Under the pieces are notes generated by a model, which saw nothing but the letters and a program-made list of their open reading frames with translations, made no database searches and was not told where the DNA came from. This document shows, in pieces, positions 6,996-15,284 of a stretch of 30,800 nt of DNA (position 1 is the first letter of the stretch; the number at the start of each line of letters is the position of its first letter). Origin of the DNA: CAYMBL01 sp044225155 (lineage in GTDB: Bacteria; Planctomycetota; Phycisphaerae; UBA1845; Fen-1342); assembly GCA_044225155.1 (NCBI GenBank), contig JBGAJB010000013.1, positions 1-30,800 of the forward strand, given 5' to 3'. The position numbers and the translations under genes were made by a program.

Positions 6996-9134
6996 TCATC
7001 GCATCAACATCGCCGCGTCGCGGCCGCGGGTGCGGCCGTTTTGGTGCTCGCGTCGCTGTGGGGCTGCAATGGCTCGGGGCCGGGCGTCAATGACGTTCTG
7101 GGAAACGGGCCGAGCGACAGCGATACGGTCGTGGCCGGCGAGACCATCGAAAACGACGGTGGATCGAGTTCCAGCGGCGGCGGCGGTCCGAACAACATCA
7201 CGAATTCGGCGGGCCTCGGGTCCGATCCCGAGCGGCTGGATTTCAGCATCACGGACGCGGCGATCTCCCTGACGATCATCAACGAGAGCGGCGGCAACCC
7301 GGAGTACACGCTGACGCCGAGCGATTCGTGGGTGCATGTATCGCGCACGGCCGGCACGTTTGTCGGCAGCTCGTTTTCCGTGCTCGTCACGATCGACCGT
7401 AATAGTCTGCCGGCCGGCGAGAGCACGTCTTCCATCATCGTGTCGCTGGACGACGGGCGCGGGCTTGCCGTCCCCGTTAGTGCATTTGTGCCGGACGCGG
7501 GCGCGTTGAGTTCGCTGTGGGTCTCGACGACGGAACTTGATTTCGGCGACACCGACGAGTCGCTGATGTTCCACGTTCGTAGCAACAGCACGTCGGCGGT
7601 AAGTTATACGATCAACTCACTGCAAGATTGGATCTTGATCAGTCCGCCGAGTGGCTCGTCCACGGGCGAAGCCGACGATATCACGGTCGGCGTGGATCGA
7701 TCGCTGCTCACGCCAGGTACGCACGTCGGCGCCGTGACGCTGGTGACCGATTCCGCTGAAAGCATCTCGATCGCGATTGTTGTGAATGTCGGGGACGCTC
7801 CTCTGGTTACTGGCGGCGGTGATCCGGGCGCCATTCCCGAGGTGGATCAGCAATCGCTTGACTTTGGTGCGGAAACGCTTGTTCGAACTTTCACGTTACG
7901 CAACGCCGGTACGGGTTCGATGAACTACACCGTGTCCGTCGGGGAGGGCTGGCTCTCGCCATATGTCGCGACGGGAACGTTGACCGACAATTCAACCGTG
8001 GTCGTCATGCTGGCTAATCGCTGCATTGGTCGGTCGCCCGGAACCTATTCAACTACGGTCACGATAACCGCTGGCAACGGCGCGCAAGCATCGTTGACCG
8101 CGAGCTACGACGTGCCGAGCCGACCTGATGACAGTACGGTCACCGGGTGGCTCACGGGGTTGAATCCTCTCCCACGGCCACATTATTCGTGGTATCTCAG
8201 CCCGCAACGCTTGGATGACGCGAATGATCCGCTGCTGGTTGAGTTCGTTCGTCTCACTCACGGAATTACGCTGGACGCGGGAACGCCGGATGCCGCCGCC
8301 GCTGACGTGGCGGTTCGGATATGCCAAGCGGAAAACCAAGCGAGCCCCGCCATTCCCGCAACGATTGCGATCTGCGCCTCCCCGTACTGGATGGGATTCT
8401 GGGGCGGACTGCCCCCCTGGTACTCGGGCCCAGAGGAGCAGACGGAGATCAATCGAATTAGTGGACTACTGACGAGCTGGAAGACTTACATCGACAGTGC
8501 AAACAGCGCTCACGGCGCGAACATCCAGGTTGCGGTGCTGCTGCTTGACACAGAAAACTGGCGCGCCAGCGGATGGCCGAATCCGAACTGGACGGACCCC
8601 TGGAACATCGCGATCAAGCAGAAGATTGACGCAATGTATACGGCTTGCAAAGCGGTATTCCCATCGGCGACGATCGACTGGTTCGAACGCGGAACACCCT
8701 ACACCTGGATGCCGGGCAATGAGCTGGGCGACTCCTATTCAAATAGCTTGTTCTACGCCGGCACGCCGGAGCGAAACGCCTCGGCATTGGATAACGTCTA
8801 TTGGCGAGCATACGCATTGAGCGGCAACTCCAATTCCTTCCAACTGAATCCCTGGGTGGCGCTCGGGGCGGGGTACCCAGCTCCGCCGGAGCTCGGTGGC
8901 AATGCGTACTATGCCTGCGATTACAACTATGATCCGGGATACGCTTGGTATATGGGAGCCATTCTCAATGACTCGAGCCTGACTCGCACGTCCGTGCAGC
9001 AGTCAGAGTTTTCCGTGATGCACCATATCATTTTTTACCCCGCGCCATTCGATGACCCGCGCTCGGATAATTGGGCTCGTCACTTCGCCGCCTATGTTGA
9101 GGGGGCTACCGGCGCTACATACACGCCGCGATAA
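6993..9134 (+). CDS. Large BACON-repeat lipoprotein with glycosidase-like C-terminal region
   Basis: A 713-residue surface or periplasmic lipoprotein: signal peptide with lipobox SLWGC (Cys25), a Ser/Gly/Asn-rich linker to ~75, then three ~90-residue repeats at about 78-165, 175-266 and 283-374. Each repeat begins with a LDFG/LDFS-type strand and contains a W-[VIL]-x-[VI]-S or GWLS motif, as in BACON/Ig-like carbohydrate-associated domains. The C-terminal 330 residues are rich in Trp and Tyr and include LLLDTENWRASGW and WFERGTPYTWMPG, suggesting a TIM-barrel glycoside-hydrolase-like domain that I cannot assign to a family. The start is the ATG at 6993, with GGAGGGG at 6983-6989. Likely binds or degrades a polysaccharide (inference). 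Confidence 0.78.
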   Translation: MSSHQHRRVAAAGAAVLVLASLWGCNGSGPGVNDVLGNGPSDSDTVVAGETIENDGGSSSSGGGGPNNITNSAGLGSDPERLDFSITDAAISLTIINESGGNPEYTLTPSDSWVHVSRTAGTFVGSSFSVLVTIDRNSLPAGESTSSIIVSLDDGRGLAVPVSAFVPDAGALSSLWVSTTELDFGDTDESLMFHVRSNSTSAVSYTINSLQDWILISPPSGSSTGEADDITVGVDRSLLTPGTHVGAVTLVTDSAESISIAIVVNVGDAPLVTGGGDPGAIPEVDQQSLDFGAETLVRTFTLRNAGTGSMNYTVSVGEGWLSPYVATGTLTDNSTVVVMLANRCIGRSPGTYSTTVTITAGNGAQASLTASYDVPSRPDDSTVTGWLTGLNPLPRPHYSWYLSPQRLDDANDPLLVEFVRLTHGITLDAGTPDAAAADVAVRICQAENQASPAIPATIAICASPYWMGFWGGLPPWYSGPEEQTEINRISGLLTSWKTYIDSANSAHGANIQVAVLLLDTENWRASGWPNPNWTDPWNIAIKQKIDAMYTACKAVFPSATIDWFERGTPYTWMPGNELGDSYSNSLFYAGTPERNASALDNVYWRAYALSGNSNSFQLNPWVALGAGYPAPPELGGNAYYACDYNYDPGYAWYMGAILNDSSLTRTSVQQSEFSVMHHIIFYPAPFDDPRSDNWARHFAAYVEGATGATYTPR

Positions 9135-9194
9135 GCGGCCGGTTCCGCTTTGCCAGTGGCCCCATATCGACCGATGAGACGCTCGGAGGAAGCC

Positions 9195-9971
9195 ATGCCG
9201 GCCGGCCCCATGCTCAGCATCATCGTTGCGACCTACCGCCGGCTCCCGCGTTTACAGCGCTGTATCGAGTCCATTCGCCTGCACGTCCGCACTCCATGCG
9301 AGACAATCGTCGTAACCCCCGATGGAAGCGACGGAACGCTCGACTGGCTGGGCGAACAGCAGGATTTGCGCGTCATTCGCGAAGAGCGGCGCGAAGGCGC
9401 GACGCGCGCCTACAACAAGGGCTTCCGCACTGCACGCGGCCAATACGTGATGTGGCTCAACGACGACGCGCGCGTCTTGCCCGGGGCCGTCGAGGCCGCG
9501 CTGCAATTCATCCAACGCGCCGATTGCGGTGACGTCGGAGTGGTCGCGTTCTATCACAACTTTGATCAGTCGCGCAACCGGCTCGACACCGTCGAACACG
9601 CCGGCCGGACTTACGCGATGTACAACGTGCGCGGCTGGCCCTACGCAAACTTCGGGCTTTTGCGGCGGTCGCTGCTGCAGGAACTCGATTACCTCGACGA
9701 GCGCTACTACTTCTGTGCCTGGGATCCGGACCTGTCGTTGAAAGTGCAGAAGATCGCGGGCCTGCGCGTCGTCGGTTGCCGTGCGGCCCTCATCGATCAC
9801 GAAGAATTGATCGACGAACGGAAAACCGCTGACCTGACGATTGCCACCCGCGACAACGAGAAGTTGTTCGCGAAGTGGAATCTACCGCCGAAAGATTCTT
9901 ATCCCGACCCTGCACCCGCATACCAAGCCATGCTCGCTGAGCGCGGCTTCATGGAGTTCCAGCCGGCGTGA
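9195..9971 (+). CDS. Family 2 glycosyltransferase
   Basis: A 258-residue cytoplasmic GT-A fold glycosyltransferase. The N-terminal LSIIVATYRR strand is the nucleotide-binding start of the family, TPDGSDG follows, and WLNDDARV (Asp90-Asp91) is the metal-binding DxD-like motif. A later YYFCAWDPDLSLKVQK segment resembles the acceptor-side ED/WD region. The ATG at 9195 has GGAGGA five bases upstream (9185-9190); the frame extends to 9150 without a better site. It lies 60 bases after the BACON lipoprotein. Its stop is one base from the proposed stop of the convergent coiled-coil gene. Donor and acceptor sugars unknown. Confidence 0.88.
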   Translation: MPAGPMLSIIVATYRRLPRLQRCIESIRLHVRTPCETIVVTPDGSDGTLDWLGEQQDLRVIREERREGATRAYNKGFRTARGQYVMWLNDDARVLPGAVEAALQFIQRADCGDVGVVAFYHNFDQSRNRLDTVEHAGRTYAMYNVRGWPYANFGLLRRSLLQELDYLDERYYFCAWDPDLSLKVQKIAGLRVVGCRAALIDHEELIDERKTADLTIATRDNEKLFAKWNLPPKDSYPDPAPAYQAMLAERGFMEFQPA

Positions 9972-9972
9972 A

Positions 9973-10319
9973 CTAACCCAATTCCGGCCGAGCCCGACTC
10001 TTGTCCGTTGGAAGCGGCGGAAGCTCGCCGCGACCGGAGTCGCCTCGCGGCAGTCGCCGCAGCAGCCGGACCGGCTTTCTGCGGACCTGCCGACAACGCC
10101 GGAGTCGCGGAAGTCTCTTTGGCCGATGCGATCTGCTTGAACTCCTCGAAAATCGCCGCTTCCTGCTCCTGCATCAGCGGCGTGGACCGCTAACCTCGAT
10201 ACTGCCGCGCAGGTCGGCGTTGGCGGCCACGTTGGAGATCACCTGCTCGGCCTGGGCGGCCTCGCGCGTCAGCTCTTCGGCGGCGGGCAGCTCAAGCCGC
10301 CGGCCCTGCTCGGCCAGCG
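9973..10319 (-). pseudogene. Frame-displaced C-terminal part of the coiled-coil protein
   Basis: This stretch encodes a plausible continuation of the upstream coiled-coil protein, in shifted frames. After a single-base loss near 10361-10366 the frame reads AEIDIIGTHIHHLTLAEQ..., rich in Glu, Ala and Leu, down to about 10180. A second shift near 10175-10185 gives LMQEQEAAIFEEFKQIA..., and a third near 10040-10060 returns to the first displaced frame, which reads GELPPLPTDKSRARPELG and stops at 9973-9975, one base from the glycosyltransferase stop. That tidy end supports it as the original terminus. Either a decayed gene or consensus errors. Confidence 0.6.
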
Positions 10320-11429
10320 TCAGGTGATGAATGTGCGTGCCGATGATGTCGATCTCTGCGTCAAAAGCTGGGCTTGCGTGCGCTGCCGCTTGAGTTCCGT
10401 GCGGACACGCATCAGACGGCCGGCGACTTGCTTTCGCTCGGCGTCGCTGGCCGCGGCCGCGCCCTGCTGGAGCGCCTGACGTTCGTCAGATTCGAGCTTC
10501 TCGATTTTTTGATCCAGCCCGTGCCGGCTCTGCTCCAGCTGCACGCGCTGTCCGGTCATCTCGCGGACGCGCTCGGCAACGGTCGGCTTCAGACGCAGCA
10601 GCTTGCGGATTCGCGACCAGATACTCATGGAACCGCCTTCTTCGGCCAGCGGCGTGCGGCACACGTGCGTCACACCGTCATGCACGACAGTCATCAGCCG
10701 CGATTGCGTGCGGCACGCCTGGCGAATGAGGTACTCGACCTGCGCGGGCGCCATGCCCATTTTCGCGGCCACGTCCTGAAGCGGGATGCCGCGGGAGTCG
10801 AGCACGGCGGCGTCCTGCTCAAGATGATACATGAGCCGTTTGAGCCGATCGTCGGTCGATTCGAGCGCGAACAACTCGGCCCAGGCGCTTTTCTGGATCA
10901 CGCTGGGTAGCGTGACGTCGAGGCCGCCATCCTCGCGACCACCGATCAGCACGAGGGCCTGAGCGCCGCGCGCCTCGACGAGCGCCTTAGCCTCCGGCGA
11001 AAAGCCGGTCGCGCTGGCAAGCACGACCGCGTCCGGCCGCGCTCGATTGGGAAGCACGTCGTAATAGGCGAGTGCGTCGAGCACATCTTCGCGCGTCGCG
11101 GGACCAGCCGCTTCATTCTTGAGCAGCTCTTGCACCGGCGCGAGCACGCGGACGCGAATGCGTTTCAGCGGCCGGAAGTAGATGCCATAGAGATACTTCT
11201 TCGCGAAGGTCATCTCGCCGCTACGGGCTCCGGCGAGTTTTTCCAGCGCGTCGCGATCGTAGACACCAAGTCGCGAAAGCTGCGCCCTCAGGGCATCAGC
11301 ACCTTCCCGCGTGTTTTCCAGAAACACGCGGTCGGCCGCCAACTTGCCCTGCGTCAGGGCCATGGCGCGGGCGCGCATCTGGTTGATGAGCTGGTCTTCA
11401 AACTGACGATGTCGGCTGCGCTCGTCCAT
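10320..11429 (-). CDS. Coiled-coil protein of unknown function (frameshifted near its C-terminus)
   Basis: The intact reading frame gives 369 residues. Residues 1-~250 are mixed alpha/beta; around 215-260 (GIPLQDVAAKMGMAPAQVEYLIRQACRTQSRLMTV) is a helix-turn-helix/winged-helix-like segment. From ~275 on the protein is a long charged coiled coil (VAERVREMTGQRVQLEQS..., DERQALQQG...), somewhat like PspA-type membrane-associated coils. The last ~14 residues of the frame (after LLTQR) look out of frame, and the true protein probably continues to 9973 for ~485 residues. It follows the zinc-ribbon and kinase genes with a 50-base gap and may be a target or partner of that kinase (inference). Confidence 0.65.
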   Translation of the reverse strand: MDERSRHRQFEDQLINQMRARAMALTQGKLAADRVFLENTREGADALRAQLSRLGVYDRDALEKLAGARSGEMTFAKKYLYGIYFRPLKRIRVRVLAPVQELLKNEAAGPATREDVLDALAYYDVLPNRARPDAVVLASATGFSPEAKALVEARGAQALVLIGGREDGGLDVTLPSVIQKSAWAELFALESTDDRLKRLMYHLEQDAAVLDSRGIPLQDVAAKMGMAPAQVEYLIRQACRTQSRLMTVVHDGVTHVCRTPLAEEGGSMSIWSRIRKLLRLKPTVAERVREMTGQRVQLEQSRHGLDQKIEKLESDERQALQQGAAAASDAERKQVAGRLMRVRTELKRQRTQAQLLTQRSTSSARTFIT

Positions 11430-11479
11430 CCATCCCGCCTATCGACATGGTATTCGTAACGCGGGGGGCCAATCTTTGC

Positions 11480-11764
11480 CTAGCCGAACAGATCCCGATG
11501 GCGCAACCGGGATCCGCAGCGGGCGCAAAAGCGGGCCATGGGCGGGTTTGAGTGGCCGCAGCGCGGCTCCTCGCAATTGCGCGCGGCACAGATCCCCCGC
11601 TCCTGGCTCCATTCGGCAGGCGCATCGGGGCCAACTCCGAAGATCGCCCGGAAGCCGCCGGCGATGGCTTTGAACACCACGGTGGCGATGAACACGAAAA
11701 ACGCGATCACGCCGACCAGCATGACGAGCGGCACCAGGACGAATCCGAACTCGGCTACGACCAT
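11480..11764 (-). CDS. Small membrane protein with C-terminal zinc ribbon
   Basis: A 94-residue protein with one long hydrophobic N-terminal segment (about 5-35) and a cytoplasmic zinc ribbon at 59-84. Cysteines are at 59, 64, 69, 80 and 83, with the pattern CEEPRCGHSNPPMARFCARCG. The start at 11764 follows the kinase stop by four bases. Its GAGGTGAT Shine-Dalgarno sequence, a long match to the 16S anti-SD, overlaps the last kinase codons, so tight co-translation is expected. The shared zinc-ribbon style with the kinase suggests a common partner or docking role. No specific function recognised. Confidence 0.78.
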   Translation of the reverse strand: MVVAEFGFVLVPLVMLVGVIAFFVFIATVVFKAIAGGFRAIFGVGPDAPAEWSQERGICAARNCEEPRCGHSNPPMARFCARCGSRLRHRDLFG

Positions 11765-11768
11765 CGGA

Positions 11769-13094
11769 TCACCTCACTCCCGGCCACACGCCTTCCAACC
11801 GGGTCCCGCAGGCGATGCAGAACGTGTCGCGCGGCCCAGGATAGGCCCGACACGTCGGACAGCGACGTACCACGCTCACCAATTGCCGGCCACAAGAAGT
11901 GCAGAACTGATCGTCCGCGTTGGCCGGCCGGCGGCAGGCCGGACACGGTTGCGGGATCGGCGGCGGCACCACGCCAATTCGCCGCGCGTCGGCGGCGCCC
12001 GGACCGAGTATGCCGCCGCAATCCGGCCGACTCGGCCCCGTGATTCCCGGGACGCTCACACGGGTCGCGACATGCAGCGGTTCGAGCCCGCGGTCCATGC
12101 GAATGCGGTGCTCCGCCTCTTCGCAGGTTCGCGCAAAGATCTCGCCGCCCACGACTTCTCCATCGTCATCCAGCGCGCGATACACAAACACCGTCTCGCC
12201 TGTGCCCGGAAGCGGCGGTAGCTGTCCGTGGCGGTCCGGCGCGTGCCGAAGAGGCGGCGCTGCGACGACGTCCGCGAAGCGCTTCGAGAGGTCGTCCAGG
12301 ACAGCCTGGGCGCTCGCGTAGCGCCGGTCGTAGCGCGAATAAAGCAGCCGAAAGACTTCGTCGAGGGCCTCGGAGCAGTCCGGACGAACCGTGCTCGGCA
12401 ATTCCGCACCGGCGGGCCGTTCGCCGGTGATCATTTCAAAGAGCATCACACCGAGGCTGAAGAGGTCGGTGCGCGGGTCTGCCTGGCGCGCGCCGTCGCG
12501 CAATTCCGGCGCGAGATAGGCGAGCGTCCCGACGAGCTTGTTGTCGCGGTCGAGCGACGCCGATTGCACGATGGATTGCAGCGCGTCCGCATTGCGCGCC
12601 CCGAGTCCGAAATCCGAGAGCTTCACATCCTCGGGCATCAGGTTCGTCAACGGCTTTCCGCCGAGATTCAGCAGCACGTTTCCCGGTTTCAGATCCCGAT
12701 GGACAATGTTGTTACGGTGCGCCTCGGCCAGACCCGTTAATACCCCGCGCAAGACGCGCAGCACCAGCCGGATGGGCAGCCCCTTCGGATGCTCCTGCAG
12801 CACGCTGGCCAGCGAAGGGCCGTCGACCAACTCCATGACGAGATACGGAACGTCGGCATAGGGATCGAGGCCGAGCACGCGGACGATATTCGCGTGGCGC
12901 AGGCCGTGGACCACCACGCCTTCGCGCTGGAGATAGCGCACGTATTCAGGCTGCGTCGGCAATTTCACCGCGACGCGCTCGCCCTCCCAGACGTGATGGC
13001 GCGCCCGCCACACCTCGCCGAACGAGCCGACGCCGAGCACGCTCTCCAGCAGATACTCGCTGACGCGCGTCCCAGGCTGGTACTTCGTGGCCAT
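11769..13094 (-). CDS. Serine/threonine protein kinase with GspF-like segment and double zinc ribbon
   Basis: A 441-residue Hanks-type kinase. The nucleotide loop GVGSFGEV is at 21-28, catalytic Lys44 in VAVKLP, HRDLKPGN at 132-139 (Asp134), DFG at 161-163 and APE at 195-197, so it should be active. After the kinase domain (~12-275), residues ~301-346 (VFVYRALDDDGEVVGGEI...A..EEAEHRI...GLEPL) resemble the N-terminal segment of type II secretion GspF proteins. Residues 384-429 form two zinc ribbons (Cys384/387/398/401 and Cys412/415/426/429). No transmembrane helix is seen, so it is cytoplasmic. It lies between a small membrane protein and a zinc-ribbon membrane protein. Confidence 0.92.
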   Translation of the reverse strand: MATKYQPGTRVSEYLLESVLGVGSFGEVWRARHHVWEGERVAVKLPTQPEYVRYLQREGVVVHGLRHANIVRVLGLDPYADVPYLVMELVDGPSLASVLQEHPKGLPIRLVLRVLRGVLTGLAEAHRNNIVHRDLKPGNVLLNLGGKPLTNLMPEDVKLSDFGLGARNADALQSIVQSASLDRDNKLVGTLAYLAPELRDGARQADPRTDLFSLGVMLFEMITGERPAGAELPSTVRPDCSEALDEVFRLLYSRYDRRYASAQAVLDDLSKRFADVVAAPPLRHAPDRHGQLPPLPGTGETVFVYRALDDDGEVVGGEIFARTCEEAEHRIRMDRGLEPLHVATRVSVPGITGPSRPDCGGILGPGAADARRIGVVPPPIPQPCPACRRPANADDQFCTSCGRQLVSVVRRCPTCRAYPGPRDTFCIACGTRLEGVWPGVR

Positions 13095-13174
13095 GGTGGA
13101 CTCCCCTCACGATCCATACGGAACGTGTGCGCTTCGCGTGCGACCGCCGCCGTGAATTCGTGAAGTCGCGCAAT

Positions 13175-13582
13175 TCATCCGCCGGTCTCCGCCAGATATT
13201 CGGCGACCAGATAATTGTAGGTGGCTGCCAGACCCAGCGCCGTCAGGCTCGCCAGCCAACCCCAAACCCCCAGCGGCCAACCCGTCATCAGCAGCGCGGC
13301 CGCGACCAGATTTCCGGCCGTCAGCCCGCCGATGAGCGTCAACCCGGCCCAGTTCGTGCCCGCCTCCGCAACTCGCCGAATGTAGAACCAGGACGTCCAC
13401 GGCCAAGCGGCGGAGAAGAGGCCCCAAACGACACTCCGCCAGACGCCGCTCCAGATGGCCGCTTTCGTCTCGCCGGGAATCTGATAGATGGCCAGCGCGC
13501 CGAGAGCGACAAGCGCGAGGGCGATGTAGCCGAGCACCTTCTCGCTCAACCGCCCGAGAAATCCGAAGCCGGGAGTTTCCAC
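13175..13582 (-). CDS. Small four-helix membrane protein of unknown function
   Basis: A 135-residue protein with four predicted hydrophobic segments at about 15-33, 43-60, 78-98 and 103-128 and few charged residues. I do not recognise the family. It is first in a minus-strand unit, followed after 80 bases by the kinase gene. The kinase lacks its own membrane anchor, so a role in recruiting it to the membrane is possible, but this is only an inference from position. The 251 bases between this gene and the divergent regulator at 13834 hold no convincing gene or clear promoter. Confidence 0.68.
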   Translation of the reverse strand: METPGFGFLGRLSEKVLGYIALALVALGALAIYQIPGETKAAIWSGVWRSVVWGLFSAAWPWTSWFYIRRVAEAGTNWAGLTLIGGLTAGNLVAAALLMTGWPLGVWGWLASLTALGLAATYNYLVAEYLAETGG

Positions 13583-13833
13583 GCGGGCGCTCCTCCGAAA
13601 AACCGACTGCGCTGTAGTTTACCAGCGCTGCTGCGCGGCCGGATTACAAAAGTCGACCGGGCGCATAACCTCGATCGCGGCCCCGAAAAAACAGTATTCG
13701 GAAATCCGCCGCCAATGTTTGGCGTTTGCGACGAGTCCCAACCCTGCGCGGGAAAAACGACTACCATTCACCGGACCGATCTGGCGATCGTGATCCCGAC
13801 CAGCGTCGCCGGCGGTTCAGCAGTCAAGCACCC

Positions 13834-14760
13834 ATGGGACTCGGACCAGTCAATCCAACGCAGCTACTGACACCTCGGCAAGTCGCTTTGGCGATTGGCG
13901 TGAGCGAAGCCTCTCTGAAACGCTGGTGCGATCGCGGCGTTCTTGCATCGATTCGCACTGCCGGCGGTCATCGCCGTCTTTCGATCCCGACGGTGATCGA
14001 ATTTCTCCGTCGAACCGGCCGACCGTTGGTGCGCCCCGAACTTCTTTCGCTTCCCTCGACCACGGGCGGCGGCGCGGGCATTCGGGATCGGGCGGCCGAG
14101 GTGCTGCTGGAGGCGCTGCTCGCGGTGGACGAGCAACGGGCGGAGCGCGTGATCTTCGATCTTTTTCTGGCGCGGCTAAGCGTAGCGGATATCTGCGATC
14201 AGACCATCGCACCCGCCATGTGGCGCATCGGAGAGCTGTGGGAAGCAGGATCGCTGGACATCTATGAGGAGCGCCGCGCGTCAGAAATTTGCATGCGCGC
14301 CCTGTTCCGTCTGTGCTCTTTGCTGCCCGTAGTCCCCGAGAGCGGACTTCGCGCCGTCGGCTGCAGCTGGGAGGGGGATGCTCACGTGTTGCCCTCGCTG
14401 ATGGCCGAATTGACGTTGCGGGAAATGGGTTGGCGGGCGCTGTCCTACGGCCCGAACATTCCGCTGGAGTCGATGCTGCGCTTGCTGCTGAGCACTCGGC
14501 CGGCATTGCTCTGGGTGTCGGTTTGCTGGGCGGGCGACGCCGCTGCGATTGCGGGCGGGTTCGAGCGGCTGCTCAGCGTCGGCCGGGAGACAAGAACGGT
14601 CATTGCGTATGGCGGACGGGCAGCGGCGCGGGCGCGAAACGGAATCGACAGCGTCGCGAGGTATTGCTCTCAGATGTCGGATTTGGCACTTGTCGCGTCG
14701 AAACTCACGCCGCCTGAGTCGATAGGCGACGGACGAACGATGAGCCCGCCCGATACGTGA
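13834..14760 (+). CDS. MerR-type HTH regulator with cobalamin-binding-like domain
   Basis: A 308-residue protein. Residues ~11-62 (LLTPRQVALAIGVSEASLKRW, then RTAGGHRRLS) are a MerR/excisionase-type winged helix-turn-helix. Residues ~85-165 resemble the helical cap of B12-dependent regulators, with Trp136 and the following SLDIYEERRASE. From ~172 a Rossmann-like B12-binding domain contains EGDAHVLP (His184), the place of the DxHxxG cobalt ligand, but with proline for glycine. The architecture is that of CarH/LitR light sensors and relatives that repress genes until light breaks the B12 bond. The start at 13834 lacks a clear ribosome binding site. It ends three bases from the convergent HPt gene. 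Confidence 0.8.
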   Translation: MGLGPVNPTQLLTPRQVALAIGVSEASLKRWCDRGVLASIRTAGGHRRLSIPTVIEFLRRTGRPLVRPELLSLPSTTGGGAGIRDRAAEVLLEALLAVDEQRAERVIFDLFLARLSVADICDQTIAPAMWRIGELWEAGSLDIYEERRASEICMRALFRLCSLLPVVPESGLRAVGCSWEGDAHVLPSLMAELTLREMGWRALSYGPNIPLESMLRLLLSTRPALLWVSVCWAGDAAAIAGGFERLLSVGRETRTVIAYGGRAAARARNGIDSVARYCSQMSDLALVASKLTPPESIGDGRTMSPPDT

Positions 14761-14763
14761 GTG

Positions 14764-15090
14764 CTATTGGTCCAGGCCCGCCCGGGCGGCGGCCGCGAGC
14801 GAGTCGAGCTGACGAACCCAGTCAGCGAACTGCTCGGCCTGCTGCTTCTTGAACTGATCCTCCATCGTCGCGCCCAGATGGCTCAGATCGGGATAGCCAT
14901 ACGAGCCGCCCGCGCCTTTCAGACGATGCGCCAGCGTGCGAAGCAGGTCCCAATCATGCCGGGCAAACGCGTCGCGCAATTCGCTGACGCGCGTGGTTAG
15001 CCCGCCGACGAATTCCTCGACCAGGTCGCGCATGTCGGGATCGTCCGCCAACTGTAGGGTCAGCACGTTCTTGGTGGTCGACTCGCTCAC
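14764..15090 (-). CDS. Histidine phosphotransfer (HPt) protein
   Basis: A 108-residue stand-alone HPt domain of four helices. The phosphorylatable His55 lies in AHRLKGAGGSYGYPDLS, the family signature (H-x-L-K-G-x-x-x-x-x-G). It would relay phosphate between hybrid histidine kinases and response regulators encoded elsewhere; none is in this window. The start is GTG at 15090 with AGGAG five bases upstream (15096-15100). No operon partner is visible: the gene upstream on the other side is divergent asd, and the downstream neighbour is convergent. Confidence 0.9.
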   Translation of the reverse strand: MSESTTKNVLTLQLADDPDMRDLVEEFVGGLTTRVSELRDAFARHDWDLLRTLAHRLKGAGGSYGYPDLSHLGATMEDQFKKQQAEQFADWVRQLDSLAAAARAGLDQ

Positions 15091-15284
15091 GCGCGCTCCT
15101 GTTCAACACAGCTCGCCGGAAGAGGAACTCCCGGTGAGTGCATCGACCAGCGGCCGGCCCAGTATCAGTTGCAACCTGTGGCAAGATCGGGAACGATGAG
15201 ATATCGGACGGCCGGGCGCGTGAGCGCGCCTTTAAATCACGAGTGAGATTCAGGCCGCCTGAACATCGGACCCAAGGTGCGAGC

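Noticed and set aside
10355..10370. Programmed ribosomal frameshift in the coiled-coil gene
   Set aside because: The site does not match a standard slippery heptamer, no downstream pseudoknot is obvious, and two more frame changes follow, so error or decay is simpler.
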